From NCBI GenBank assembly GCA_003241965.1, contig QBMB01000006.1:21351-85350 (forward strand): a stretch of DNA of 64,000 nucleotides. Reading direction: 5' to 3'. The stretch is from Burkholderiales bacterium (GTDB lineage: Bacteria; Pseudomonadota; Gammaproteobacteria; Burkholderiales; Burkholderiaceae_C). Shown piece by piece: positions 44,973-59,577 of the stretch (within the stretch, counting starts at the first letter, position 1; each line of letters starts with the position of its first letter). A program made the translations under genes and the position numbers. Below the pieces are notes generated by a model. That model worked only from the letters and a program-made list of their open reading frames with translations. It searched no databases and was not told where the DNA came from.

Positions 44973-45890
44973 ATGCGCGTTTTCATCAGCCATGCCTGGG
45001 AGGACAAGCCGCTGGCACTGTCACTGGCCCAGTTGCCCGACTTCATCGACGCCTGGGTCGATGTGCGCGAACTGCTCGGCGGAGAAAAGCTGGACCCCAC
45101 CATCATCACGGCCATTGAAGACAGCCACGTCTTCATCGTGCTGATCAGCCGCATCTCGCTGGCCAAGGCCTGGGTGGCGCAGGAGGTGAATTGGGCGATG
45201 GAGCGCGAGGCACAAAAAGACCGCGTGTTCGTGCTGCCCGTCGTCATCGACGCGGGCATCAACCTGGCCGCCAGCGCGCCGCCCTTTCAGCAGTTCGCCC
45301 AGCGACTGTTCATCGACGCGAGCGACCGCAGCGACATCGGCATCGACACGGCCCGCACCCTGATCGCCCGCACGCTGTTTCACTGGGCCAGCGACTGGCT
45401 CGACCGCATGGAGCCCCGGGGCGACAGCAACCGGCGTTTCGCCGACACGCTGGAGCGCGACCTGGTGGAGTTTCAGACGCGCCTGTTTGCGGTGAAGGCC
45501 GCACTGGCCTGGCCGCTGCCCACCCTGGTTCAGGACGAAGCGGTGGCCCACCTGATCCAGGTGAAGGACGCGTACAACACGTTCACCGAAGCTTTCATCC
45601 CTCGCTTGGTGGGACTCGATGCCGACATCCGCTGGCGCTTTGGCGCGTCAGCGCAAAAAGGCTTCGCCAAACTCATGACCTTCATCCGAAACGAGGTCTA
45701 TCACGGTGCGGCGTTTGCACTCAACGACGCGATCGAGTCGATCAACGCCTTCGACAGCGTCCTGAGCAAGGACGCCGCTGCCCTGGCGCAAGCCGATGCG
45801 CGGCGGCAAGCGCGGGTGATCGCGCTGGAGCCCGTCATGGCCGAACTGGTCGAACGCACTGCCGACTACGTGGACACGCTGCGGCCATGA
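44973..45890 (+). CDS. TIR-domain protein
   Basis: This 305-residue soluble protein has a TIR domain at about 1-130: RVFISHAWEDKPLALSLAQL, VFIVLISRISLAKAWVAQEV. Glu71 in the S-x4-W-x3-E arrangement is where NADase TIR domains keep the catalytic Glu. The C-terminal 170 residues are helical with no named domain and may sense a trigger or oligomerise. Bacterial TIR proteins often cleave NAD+ or make cyclic ADP-ribose signals in phage defence, but some act in other roles. GGAGGG lies upstream. Its stop overlaps the next start by 4 bases (ATGA), so it is coupled to an exported protease-like protein. Confidence 0.87.
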   Translation: MRVFISHAWEDKPLALSLAQLPDFIDAWVDVRELLGGEKLDPTIITAIEDSHVFIVLISRISLAKAWVAQEVNWAMEREAQKDRVFVLPVVIDAGINLAASAPPFQQFAQRLFIDASDRSDIGIDTARTLIARTLFHWASDWLDRMEPRGDSNRRFADTLERDLVEFQTRLFAVKAALAWPLPTLVQDEAVAHLIQVKDAYNTFTEAFIPRLVGLDADIRWRFGASAQKGFAKLMTFIRNEVYHGAAFALNDAIESINAFDSVLSKDAAALAQADARRQARVIALEPVMAELVERTADYVDTLRP

Positions 45891-46996
45891 AGCGCGGTCT
45901 GCGCTCGCTCGCTCACGGGCTGCTCGCCGGGGCCGTGCTGCTGGCGGCCGGCCCGGCCCGCGCCGAGCGCATCGCGCTGCAGCGCCTGAGCCTGGGCGAT
46001 GTGGGCGGCTGGATCGAAGTGGTTGCTCAGGTCAACGGCATGCCGGGGCGCTGGATCATCGACACCGGCAGCACGCGCCACATCGTCTCGCACGCCTTTG
46101 CCGAACAACACGCGCTGGCCACCGGCGCCAACGTGCGGATCGAAACCGCGCTGGGCGCGGTGGCCGGCACCGAGGTGAGCTTGCCCACCTTGAACCTGGG
46201 CACGTGGGAGCATGCGGGCCAGACCGCGCTGCGCATCGACGACCTCACGCGCGTGCTCGGACCCGCCGGCGAGGGCGTCAGCGGCATCCTGGGCCTGCCA
46301 CTGCTCAAGGCCCACACACTCGATCTGAACCTGCGCGACTGGACGCTCGACATCACCCCGCCCAACGCGACCAACTGCCCTGCGGGCACCACGGCGATGG
46401 CGCTCGGCGAGCACCGGGGCCTGCCGGTGATCAGCGTCGTGGTCCAGGGCGCTGCGCCCGAGTCGCTGCTGCTGGACACCGGCAACCCCGCGGCGGTGGT
46501 GCGCATCGAAGCCACGCCGAACGATGCGGCAGCACCGGGCCTGGCGCTGGCCGCCAGCGTGAACGCCGGCGCACTGCAGCGCACCCAGGTGCCCGTGGTG
46601 CGCCTGAACGCGCCGGCGCTGCACCGCGTGCTGTCCCCACGCATTCAAGGTCTGGCCGGCACCGCGCTGATCGATGGCACACGCTGGGTGATCGACCTCG
46701 ACCAGCGGCGCGCCTGCGTGGAGCCCGAACGCCTCGCGGTGCCCGGCGGCTTCGGTCTCACGCTGGCCCGGCGCGACGGGGGTGTGTTCATCGAAACGGT
46801 GCTGCCCGCCAGCCCGGCCGCGCTGGCCGGGCTGCGCGAGGGCGACGCCGTGCAGCACTGGGTGGACGGCCCACCCACCGGTTCGCCGGCCGCCTTGTGG
46901 GCGCGCGTGCAGGGGCGAGAAACCATTGAGGTGCAGGCGGGCGCCTCGGCACGCACGCTGCTGCGCCGCGCGCACTTCCTGCCCGCCCTGCCCTGA
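45887..46996 (+). CDS. Exported aspartic-protease-like protein with PDZ domain
   Basis: This 369-residue protein has a signal peptide (cleavage after GPARA). Two retropepsin-like halves each carry a DTG triad: Asp59 in WIIDTGSTRHIV with SGILGLPLL later, and Asp197 in LLLDTGNPAAVV. A PDZ domain follows at about 285-365 (GGFGLTLARRDGGVFIETV, GLREGDAVQHWVDG). Two DTG motifs in one chain would allow a pepsin-like intramolecular active site. It is coupled by ATGA to the TIR gene, although the two products should sit in different compartments. Substrate unknown. It ends one base before the convergent lipoprotein gene. Confidence 0.85.
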   Translation: MKRGLRSLAHGLLAGAVLLAAGPARAERIALQRLSLGDVGGWIEVVAQVNGMPGRWIIDTGSTRHIVSHAFAEQHALATGANVRIETALGAVAGTEVSLPTLNLGTWEHAGQTALRIDDLTRVLGPAGEGVSGILGLPLLKAHTLDLNLRDWTLDITPPNATNCPAGTTAMALGEHRGLPVISVVVQGAAPESLLLDTGNPAAVVRIEATPNDAAAPGLALAASVNAGALQRTQVPVVRLNAPALHRVLSPRIQGLAGTALIDGTRWVIDLDQRRACVEPERLAVPGGFGLTLARRDGGVFIETVLPASPAALAGLREGDAVQHWVDGPPTGSPAALWARVQGRETIEVQAGASARTLLRRAHFLPALP

Positions 46997-46997
46997 C

Positions 46998-47759
46998 TCA
47001 GCAGGTCACGTTGTTCGTGTTGGGTTGGCGCTTGAGCGTCACGAGCTGCCCCCCGGCGTTGAGCAAGCGCAAGGTCGAAATATCGACCAATTCGACCTGG
47101 GTGAAGTACTCCTGCGCAGCGTTCAAAGGATTCACCAGTTTGGGGATGAACGGCCGACGCAGCGTGGCCTCGTTGAAGCCCTCCATCTGCCCCTGGAAGT
47201 TCACCTTGGCAGCGGGAACCGTCACGTTGCAGCCGGTCACAGACGCCGTGTTGGCACCGGTGAAGTTGTCCACCGACGAAGGGGTGTCGAACTTCAAGCT
47301 CAGGGTGCCACTTTCGCTCACCCACAGGCCCTCCCGCATCTGCACATCGATCCGGCCGTTGGTGTAGCTGCGCGCGGGCTGACCGCCCAGCGCCACCGCG
47401 TCGAACTTGCGCAAATCGGTGAAAGTGGCTTCGATGCAGTTGGGGGCGCCAGCGGGCGCCACCGGTCGCAGCACCACCTTGCCGTTGTCCAGCGTGCCGA
47501 CCAGGTCCACGCCGTTGTTCAAGGTGTCACCGCAAACTCCCTCGGTGGACCCGACGTTGGCCGTGACATCGAACTTGGTCAGGAACACCTGGGTGGCCGG
47601 TTGCAGGTTGGTGAACTGCAGGTTGGTCTTGAAACCAGCCGTGGCCCACGAACCGCCCAGCGGCGTCACGATCTGCAGCACCGCCAGCAGCTCGCCGCCG
47701 CCGCAAGCCACCAGACTGGCCGCCGCTGCCAGGGCCAAGGCACGCGTTGTTCGTTTCAT
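46998..47759 (-). CDS. Predicted lipoprotein of unknown function
   Basis: This 253-residue protein has a lipoprotein signal ending LAAAASLVACGGG. The mature chain is beta-rich with several Cys (GVCGDTL, PNCIEATF, VTGCNVTV, final C) that suggest disulphides. The start at 47759 follows from the signal; the frame is open further upstream. I do not recognise the family. It is tail to tail with the protease-like gene. Confidence 0.8.
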   Translation of the reverse strand: MKRTTRALALAAAASLVACGGGELLAVLQIVTPLGGSWATAGFKTNLQFTNLQPATQVFLTKFDVTANVGSTEGVCGDTLNNGVDLVGTLDNGKVVLRPVAPAGAPNCIEATFTDLRKFDAVALGGQPARSYTNGRIDVQMREGLWVSESGTLSLKFDTPSSVDNFTGANTASVTGCNVTVPAAKVNFQGQMEGFNEATLRRPFIPKLVNPLNAAQEYFTQVELVDISTLRLLNAGGQLVTLKRQPNTNNVTC

Positions 47760-47877
47760 GGCCGAGCTCCTTTTCAACGTGAGGAGCCGAAATTCTGATC
47801 CTCTCCTTTGGCTTTGAAAAGCGCTCCCGTCGGCCGGTTCTGCACATCTGGGGGATGTGTTCGCGAGCCCTCGCTCG

Positions 47878-49599
47878 TCAATCCTCCTGGCGCAGGTTCG
47901 GGAAATCGCTCTCCAGGTGTTCGCCCGCACCGCGCGTGCCGCTAGCCAGGCGCTCCACCTCCTGCGCGCGCAATTGAACGCGCCGGATCTTGCCCGAAAT
48001 GGTCTTGGGCAATTCGCTCACGAACTCGATGCGGCGCACGCGCTTGTAAGGCGCGAGCTGTTGGCGCGCAAACGCAAAGATCGACTCGGCCAGCTCGGCA
48101 CCCGGCGTGAAGCCGGGCGCGAGCATCAGGTACGCCTTGGGCACCGCGGTGCGCACCGGGTCCGGGCACGGCACCACCGCCACCTCCACCACGGCTTCGT
48201 GTTCGATCAGCGCGCTCTCCAGCTCGAACGGGCTGATGCGGTAACCCGAGGCCTTGAACACGTCGTCGGCGCGCCCCACGAAGGTGAGGTAGCCGTCGCC
48301 GTCGCGCGCGGCGGTGTCGCCCGTGTGGTAGTACCCATCCCGCATGACTTCGGCGTTTTTCTCCGGGCTGTCGAGGTAGCCCACCATCAGGCCCAGCGGG
48401 CGCGCGCTCAGGTCGATGCAGACCTCACCCTCCTCGGCCTCGTGTCCGTCGGCGTCCAGCAGCGTGATCTTGTAGCCCGGCAGCGGCAGGCCCATGGAGC
48501 CGGGCTTGAGTGGCAAGCCGGGCGAGTTGCCCACCTGCGCCGTGGTCTCGGTCTGGCCATAGCCGTCGCGCAGCGTGAGGCCCCAGGCCTTGCGGATCTG
48601 CTCGATGATTTCCGGGTTCAGCGGCTCACCCGCGCCGATCACCTCGCGCAGCGCCAGGCGCCCTTGCCAGGCGGCCAGGTCTTCCTGAATCAGCATGCGC
48701 CACACCGTGGGCGGCGCACACAGGCTGGTGATGCGGCAGCGCTCCAGCACGGCCAGCAACCCCTGCGCGCTGAAGCGCGGCGTGTTGTGGATGAAGACGC
48801 AGGCGCCCGCATTCCATGGCGCAAAGAAGCAGCTCCAGGCGTGTTTGGCCCAGCCGGGCGACGAGATGTTGAGGTGCACGTCGCCAGCCTTCAAGCCCAG
48901 CCAGTACATGGTGGAGAGATGCCCCACCGGATAGCTCTGGTGGGTGTGCAGCACGAGCTTGGGCTGCGAGGTCGTGCCCGAGGTGAAGTACAGCAGCATC
49001 GGGTCGGTGGCGCGCGTGACACCTTGCGGGTCGAATGCGGTGGCCGCGTCTCTCGACGCGGCGAAATCCACCCAGCCCGGCTGCGGCGCACCCACGCAGA
49101 CGCGCGAGAAGCTGCCCGTGATGGCTTCGAACTTGGGCACCTGCACGGCGCCCACCACCACATGCTTCACGTCGCCACGCGCGATGCGGTCGCGCAGGTC
49201 CTCGGGTGTGAGCAGCGCGGTGGCCGGAATCAGCACCGCGCCCAGCTTGATGGCCGCCAGCATGGTCTCCCACAGCGCGCTCTCGTTGCCCAGCACCATG
49301 AGCACACGGTCACCGCGTTGCACGCCCTGGGTGCGCAGAAAGTTGGCCACCTGGTTGGAGCGCTGAGCGAGTTGCGCGAACGAGAACCGCTCTTCGGTGC
49401 CGTCGGCGTCCACGATCCACAGCGCGGTCGCGTCATTGCCCTGCGCCATGGCGTCAAAGTGGTCCAGTGCCCAGTTGAACTCGGTGAGTTGTGGCCAATG
49501 GAATTGCGCGCTCGCGGCGGTGGGGTTCCCGCGCAGGCTCAGCAACTGGTCACGTGCTTGCAGAAAGGCCTGGCTGGATGAACGGGGTACGGATGTCAT
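47878..49599 (-). CDS. AMP-forming acyl-CoA synthetase (medium-chain/MbcS-like)
   Basis: This ligase of about 573 residues has P-loop YFTSGTTSQPKLVLHTHQS (with SQ where most members have GK-type residues), A5 DGYGQTETTAQVG, hinge GRADDVFKASGYRIS and catalytic Lys in PKTISGKIRRV. It resembles the medium-chain/branched acyl-CoA synthetases that follow an acetyl-CoA-synthetase-like plan. The ATG at 49599 is preferred over 49641. It is divergent from an AcoR-like regulator that probably controls it. Substrate not determinable. Confidence 0.9.
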   Translation of the reverse strand: MTSVPRSSSQAFLQARDQLLSLRGNPTAASAQFHWPQLTEFNWALDHFDAMAQGNDATALWIVDADGTEERFSFAQLAQRSNQVANFLRTQGVQRGDRVLMVLGNESALWETMLAAIKLGAVLIPATALLTPEDLRDRIARGDVKHVVVGAVQVPKFEAITGSFSRVCVGAPQPGWVDFAASRDAATAFDPQGVTRATDPMLLYFTSGTTSQPKLVLHTHQSYPVGHLSTMYWLGLKAGDVHLNISSPGWAKHAWSCFFAPWNAGACVFIHNTPRFSAQGLLAVLERCRITSLCAPPTVWRMLIQEDLAAWQGRLALREVIGAGEPLNPEIIEQIRKAWGLTLRDGYGQTETTAQVGNSPGLPLKPGSMGLPLPGYKITLLDADGHEAEEGEVCIDLSARPLGLMVGYLDSPEKNAEVMRDGYYHTGDTAARDGDGYLTFVGRADDVFKASGYRISPFELESALIEHEAVVEVAVVPCPDPVRTAVPKAYLMLAPGFTPGAELAESIFAFARQQLAPYKRVRRIEFVSELPKTISGKIRRVQLRAQEVERLASGTRGAGEHLESDFPNLRQED

Positions 49600-49719
49600 G
49601 GCGTCTCGATGTTGTGGTGGCCGGTCCATCGTAGACCCCACACATGCGCGACAGCCGATCAGTACTTACCCTAGCGCGCAGGGGGGCCATGTCGGTACAC
49701 ATTCGCAGTGAGCCCCGGC

Positions 49720-50946
49720 ATGCCACACCCACCTGCATCTTCCTTCGCCCACCGAGCCGCTGCGCCAGCCCGCACGGCAGGCCTGTTCTTTGCCACGCCC
49801 GAACAGCGCGTGGCGCTGGCGCGCGAAATGTTCTTTGGCGAAGGCCGGCGCCCCTCGGGTCTGGTGCCCGAGCTGGTGATCCAGTCGTGGATGCGCTGCA
49901 CCGTGGCCAACCGCCAGCCGTCCGAAGCGCTGGACCTGGAGCCCGTGAGCAAGGCGCGCATCGCCAGCGCACTGGCGCGCAACCGGCTGCTGCTGCAGGC
50001 CGCCAGCCACGACCTGCAACAGCTCGACGCCGCCCTGGCCGGCACACCCTGCAAGGCCCTGCTCACCGGCCCCGACGGTGTGCTGATCCAGGTCACACCC
50101 ACTGCGCGTGGCGAGGGGCGGCTCATGCCGCATGTGGCGCGCGTGGGTGTGAACCTCAACGAATCGCACATCGGCACCACCGCGCCCAGCGTGGTCGCGC
50201 GCACCGCAGAGGCCTGCGTGGTGCGGGGCGCCGAGCACTTCTTCACCGGTGTGTCGGTGATGCAGTGCGCTGCCGCACCGATCCGCAACGCGCGCGGTGA
50301 TCTGGCCGGTGTGCTGGACCTTTCCACCGAAGGCGAAGCCTTCCGCTTCGACGCCGCCGCCATGGTGCGGCTGTACGCCACCGCCATCGAGAACCGGCTG
50401 TTTGAAGCGCAGTCGGCCGCGCTGCTGCTGTTGCGCTTTCAGTCGAGCCCCGCGCTGCTGCACACGCCGCTGGAAGGCCTGGCTGCGGTGGACGGGCACG
50501 GCCGCGTGGTCTGGCTCAACCAGACCGGCGCCAGCCTGCTCGGCACCGAGCGTGTGCCCGCCGAACCGACCGACGCCGAATCGCTGTTCGGCCTCGGACT
50601 GAAAGACCTGCTCGCGCTGGCGCATCAGGGCCGACCGATGGCGCGCCCCTGCCCCAACGGCCTGACGCTGTGGATGCAGGCCCGGCCCGACGGCACGCCG
50701 GCGCCCGTCACCGACAGCCTGCCGCCGCTGCCGACGCTTCAGACCCACGAACCCGACGACGCACCCGATCCCGTACCCGACCCCACACCCACCCTGCACC
50801 ACGCCAGCCGGGCGCTCATCGAAAGCACGCTGCAGGGCTGTGGCGGCAACGTGTCTCGTGCCGCGCGCCAGCTCGGCGTGTCGCGCGGCCTGCTGTACCG
50901 GCGGCTGGTGGAATGGCGCGCCAGCGACGACCTGCCCGCGCGCTGA
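49720..50946 (+). CDS. AcoR-like GAF/Fis regulator without AAA+ domain
   Basis: This regulator of about 408 residues has the AcoR N-terminal region: SWMRCTVANRQPSEALDLEP, then a GAF sensor (VGVNLNESHIGTTAPSVVAR, AEHFFTGVSVMQCAAAPI). A PAS-like segment follows (LAAVDGHGRVVWLNQTGA), then a Pro/Asp-rich linker and a C-terminal Fis-type HTH (GNVSRAARQLGVSRGLLYRR). The central sigma-54 ATPase of AcoR is missing (no GAFTGA or Walker A), so it cannot activate RpoN in the usual way. A GTG at 49708 is an alternative start. The divergent acyl-CoA synthetase is its likely target. Confidence 0.85.
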   Translation: MPHPPASSFAHRAAAPARTAGLFFATPEQRVALAREMFFGEGRRPSGLVPELVIQSWMRCTVANRQPSEALDLEPVSKARIASALARNRLLLQAASHDLQQLDAALAGTPCKALLTGPDGVLIQVTPTARGEGRLMPHVARVGVNLNESHIGTTAPSVVARTAEACVVRGAEHFFTGVSVMQCAAAPIRNARGDLAGVLDLSTEGEAFRFDAAAMVRLYATAIENRLFEAQSAALLLLRFQSSPALLHTPLEGLAAVDGHGRVVWLNQTGASLLGTERVPAEPTDAESLFGLGLKDLLALAHQGRPMARPCPNGLTLWMQARPDGTPAPVTDSLPPLPTLQTHEPDDAPDPVPDPTPTLHHASRALIESTLQGCGGNVSRAARQLGVSRGLLYRRLVEWRASDDLPAR

Positions 50947-51040
50947 GGCCGCATCGGCCCGCGGTTGCATCCCCTACTTGTGGTGGGTCCAGACGGCTTG
51001 GCGTGATAGTTTTGCCGCTTCGCCAAAGCGGAGCCCCGCC

Positions 51041-51535
51041 ATGAACCTGCAACGATTCCTCGACGCCCAGAACCCCGTGTACGACCAGGCTCTGGAAGAG
51101 CTCAAAGCCGGGCGCAAGCAGAGCCACTGGATCTGGTTCGTGTTCCCCCAGCACCGCGGGCTGGGCAGCAGCCACAAGGCGCAGTTCTATGGCATCGAAT
51201 GCCTGGACGAAGCCCGCGCTTTCCAGAAGCACCCGGTGCTCGGTCGCCGCCTGCACGAGTGCACCACCGCCGTGCTGCGCCACACCCAGCAGTCGGCCAG
51301 CCAGATCCTGGGCGTGCCCGACGACCTGAAGTTTTTCTCCAGCATGACGCTGTTCAACGAAGCCGCGCCCCAGGAACTGGTGTTTCGCCTCGCCCTGCAG
51401 GCCTTCTTCAACGGCTCCAAAGACCCCGAGACCCTGCGCCTGTGCGGCCTGACCACACGAAAGCCCGCGGCTGCACGACCCGCCGGCACACAGCAGCAGA
51501 ACCTGTCGGCGGCAGCGCTCTGGCCGATGCGCTGA
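51041..51535 (+). CDS. DUF1810 family protein
   Basis: This 164-residue soluble protein begins MNLQRFLDAQNPVYDQALEE and contains SHWIWFVFPQHRGLG and MTLFNEAAPQ, the signature of DUF1810 proteins (sometimes mislabelled calpastatin). The molecular function is not known to me. The gene stands alone; AGCGGAG lies upstream of the ATG. Confidence 0.88.
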   Translation: MNLQRFLDAQNPVYDQALEELKAGRKQSHWIWFVFPQHRGLGSSHKAQFYGIECLDEARAFQKHPVLGRRLHECTTAVLRHTQQSASQILGVPDDLKFFSSMTLFNEAAPQELVFRLALQAFFNGSKDPETLRLCGLTTRKPAAARPAGTQQQNLSAAALWPMR

Positions 51536-51565
51536 CGCGCTGCTTTTGATGCCGGGCGAGCCCCC

Positions 51566-51985
51566 TCAGAGTGCTCCGCTGGGAAACACCTGCAACAACA
51601 CCGTGGACCAGAGCAGGCGGACGTCCGCTTCGCCCAGTTCATCGGCTCCCTGTCGGCTGAAAAACCACCGGATGTGTTCGTCGAAGCGCCGGTGGCTTTT
51701 GTCGACCGGGGTGTAGACGTAGAGCAGCCACTCGCGTTCGACTTCCCAACCCGTGACAAGGGTGAGGCTGCGGTGGAGCGGCAGCTCGATGGGTTGCAGG
51801 TGCGCCAGCACCAGTTCGCGCACCAGGTCGTCTTGCTCCACGATGAGCCGGGTGCGCGACAGGTCGGGCGGACCGAGGTCGTCATGGGCCGCGGGCAAGG
51901 ACGGCAGCGCGTCCACCGACAGCACGCGCCCCACCACCACGCGGACCGGAAATGCACCACGCACCGTTTCGGCCAGCCGGATCAT
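51566..51985 (-). CDS. Hypothetical protein, 139 residues
   Basis: I do not recognise this protein. It is soluble, with no signal or membrane segment, and has an acidic/aromatic pattern (WLLYVYTPVDKSHRRFDEHI, RWFFSRQGADELGEADVRLL). Codon use looks like real coding and the opposite frames are poorer. The region between it and the giant kinase (51986-52181) contains the dyad at 52059, which is in position to control it. It converges with the DUF1810 gene. Confidence 0.6.
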   Translation of the reverse strand: MIRLAETVRGAFPVRVVVGRVLSVDALPSLPAAHDDLGPPDLSRTRLIVEQDDLVRELVLAHLQPIELPLHRSLTLVTGWEVEREWLLYVYTPVDKSHRRFDEHIRWFFSRQGADELGEADVRLLWSTVLLQVFPSGAL

Positions 51986-52058
51986 CGCGCGGGGACGGCC
52001 TGAGGCGGTCGGGTCTTCTCATGCATGGGGTGGTGATCGTGGTCTGGGTCGGTCATTT

Positions 52059-52073
52059 GTTACCCAAGGTAAC
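52059..52073 (-). promoter_or_regulatory. GTTACC-N3-GGTAAC palindrome
   Basis: This perfect 6-3-6 dyad lies 74 bases upstream of the unknown minus-strand gene at 51985 and 109 bases beyond the stop of the giant hybrid kinase. It is a candidate operator; nothing else is seen in this gap. Confidence 0.4.
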
Positions 52074-52181
52074 CGACATCGACCCCCACTCCTCCGTTTG
52101 CGGGAGCCTTTGGGCAATGGATCACACAACCCGCTGCCCGCACGCTCAACACGTCCATCGAAGGTTGTACCTCCGTGCTGT

Positions 52182-57821
<5,640 letters not shown>

Positions 57822-57973
57822 GGTTCAGGCTCACGAGGTACAGGACCTTGCAGTGTCTGACGGTGCTGGCCTCCCGATGCCTTGAACTGCGCCGCTGCGG
57901 TGCCGCTTTTCAAGGTTTGCCGCCGCGTGAAACCGAGCAACATCGGACCTCCCACACACCGGAGAACCCGTTG

Positions 57974-58783
57974 ATGCAGCCCAAACCCGATGCCCCCCCC
58001 GAGCGACGACGGGTGCTGATCGTCGACGACGATCCGACCATGGTGCACGTGCTCGCACGCACGCTGATGGATTGCGCGCAGCTGTACTTTTCGGTGCGAG
58101 GCGAAGACGCGCTCAAGAAACTCGACGCGCACCAGCCCGACCTGATGCTGATCGACGTGGACATGCCCGACCTGAGTGGCTACGAGGTGATGCGGCGCAT
58201 GCAGCAAAACCCGCGCACGCGAGACATCCAGGTGATCATGGTGACCTCACACACCGAGGAGAGCTACCGCCGCGAGGCCATGGACCTCGGCGCCGTGGAC
58301 TTCTTCATCAAGCCCGTGAACCGGGCGGAAATTCGCGAGCGTGTGGACCAGCTGATCAACCAGGAGGTGGAGTCCATCGAGCTGAGCTTTTCGGCCCACG
58401 GCGACTTCACCAGCAAGACCGCAGCGGCCCCCGAAAGCCAAGGCAAGCTCCGAGACCGCTCCGCGCGGCCGGCCCAACAGGACTTCGCACCGACCGACAT
58501 CCTTGAGCAGTTCACCACGCCCCTGCCCCTGCTGGACACACCGATGGGCCAGCCCAAGCGCGCGGCTGCGCCTGCTCCTCGTGTCACGAAGTCCGCGCAG
58601 AACGCCGACCGCATCACCTCGGAACTTTTCGAGCGCATGTCCGCCATCCTGGAGCAGACCGAATCGATCCGCCACACAGATCAGAAAAGCCTGACACCGG
58701 CGGTGTCCCACCGCATCGCACGCATCGAGGAAGAGTGCGCCGAGGTGATCCAGTTGCTGGTGACCCTGAGCGACGGCGGCTAG
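57974..58783 (+). CDS. Response regulator with helical C-terminus
   Basis: This 269-residue protein has a receiver at about 12-135 (VLIVDDDPTMVHVL, MLIDVDMPDLSGYEV, FFIKPVNRAEI). A long disordered linker rich in Pro and Ala follows, then a helical C-terminus (ITSELFERMSAILEQTESI) with no DNA-binding or enzyme motif. It may be a phosphate sink or a protein-binding adaptor. GGAG is well placed before the ATG at 57974. Divergence from the giant hybrid kinase makes it the likely final acceptor of that relay. Confidence 0.87.
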   Translation: MQPKPDAPPERRRVLIVDDDPTMVHVLARTLMDCAQLYFSVRGEDALKKLDAHQPDLMLIDVDMPDLSGYEVMRRMQQNPRTRDIQVIMVTSHTEESYRREAMDLGAVDFFIKPVNRAEIRERVDQLINQEVESIELSFSAHGDFTSKTAAAPESQGKLRDRSARPAQQDFAPTDILEQFTTPLPLLDTPMGQPKRAAAPAPRVTKSAQNADRITSELFERMSAILEQTESIRHTDQKSLTPAVSHRIARIEEECAEVIQLLVTLSDGG

Positions 58784-58809
58784 AGCAGAGACGCCATCCA
58801 CCCGCGGGT

Positions 58810-58826
58810 TTTGCAGTTTCTGCAAA
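58810..58826 (+). promoter_or_regulatory. TTTGCAG-TTT-CTGCAAA palindrome
   Basis: This perfect 7-3-7 dyad lies 75 bases upstream of the NTF2-like gene that opens the next operon. It is well placed for an operator. No regulator gene adjoins the operon, so the binding protein would be encoded elsewhere. Confidence 0.5.
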
Positions 58827-58900
58827 TTTGATTTCCAGCCCGGGGGTTCATTCCTCGTTGTGATCGACATAGAGTGCGCCCACAAACGAGGAGACACACC

Positions 58901-59533
58901 ATGGACGACGAGCTGAACGAGCAACTGCGCATCCGGCAGATGGTGGAGCGCTGGGCGGTGTGGCGCGACGCGGGCGACTGGCACCGTTTCGCCACCGTCT
59001 GGCATCCGCAGGGCGTGATGATGGCCACCTGGTTCCAGGGCCCTTTTGCCGACTTCATCCGCGTCACGCAAGAGGGCTGGGCCAAGGGCGTGAGCATCCT
59101 GCACTTCCTGGGCGGCTCGGCGATCGAGGTGGCGGGCGACCGCGCCATTGCACAGACCAAGATGACCATTTCCCAGCGCGGCATGGTCGAGGGTGAACAC
59201 GGCCCGGTGCTGTGCGACGTCGTATGCACCGGCCGCTTCTACGACTTCGTGGTGAAGGTCGATGGCCAGTGGAAGCTGCTGCACCGCCAACCCATTTACG
59301 AGAAGGACCGCATCGACGCGGTCGACCCGGCCGCGCAGCTGTCACTCGACCAGCAGGCCCTGGCCGGCTTCCCCGAGGGCTACCGGCACCTCGCCTACAT
59401 CCAGACCCGCATTGGCTACACGGTGAAGCTGGACATGCCCATGCTCAAGGGCGCCGAGGTGCAGGACTTGTACCGCCGGGGCGCTGCCTGGCTGGCCGGT
59501 GGGCCGCTGGAGCGGGAGATCAACCCCACTTGA
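58901..59533 (+). CDS. NTF2-like/SnoaL-like family protein
   Basis: This 210-residue soluble protein has the NTF2-like alpha/beta barrel: IRQMVERWAVWRDAGDWHRF, VWHPQGVMMATWF and GRFYDFVVKVDGQWKLLHR. Such folds include steroid isomerases, dehydratases and ring-hydroxylating dioxygenase small subunits. CGAGGAG precedes the ATG. It is 44 bases from a Bug receptor, suggesting a catabolic role for the imported compound. Reaction unknown. Confidence 0.85.
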   Translation: MDDELNEQLRIRQMVERWAVWRDAGDWHRFATVWHPQGVMMATWFQGPFADFIRVTQEGWAKGVSILHFLGGSAIEVAGDRAIAQTKMTISQRGMVEGEHGPVLCDVVCTGRFYDFVVKVDGQWKLLHRQPIYEKDRIDAVDPAAQLSLDQQALAGFPEGYRHLAYIQTRIGYTVKLDMPMLKGAEVQDLYRRGAAWLAGGPLEREINPT

Positions 59534-59577
59534 ATCACGCGCCAGCAGATCGGTTCACAACAAGACAGGAGACAGAC

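Noticed and set aside
44973-45890. Calling the TIR gene a Thoeris defence system
   Set aside because: No ThsA-like SIR2/SLOG or Macro-domain effector is adjacent; only the TIR part is present, with an unrelated coupled gene.
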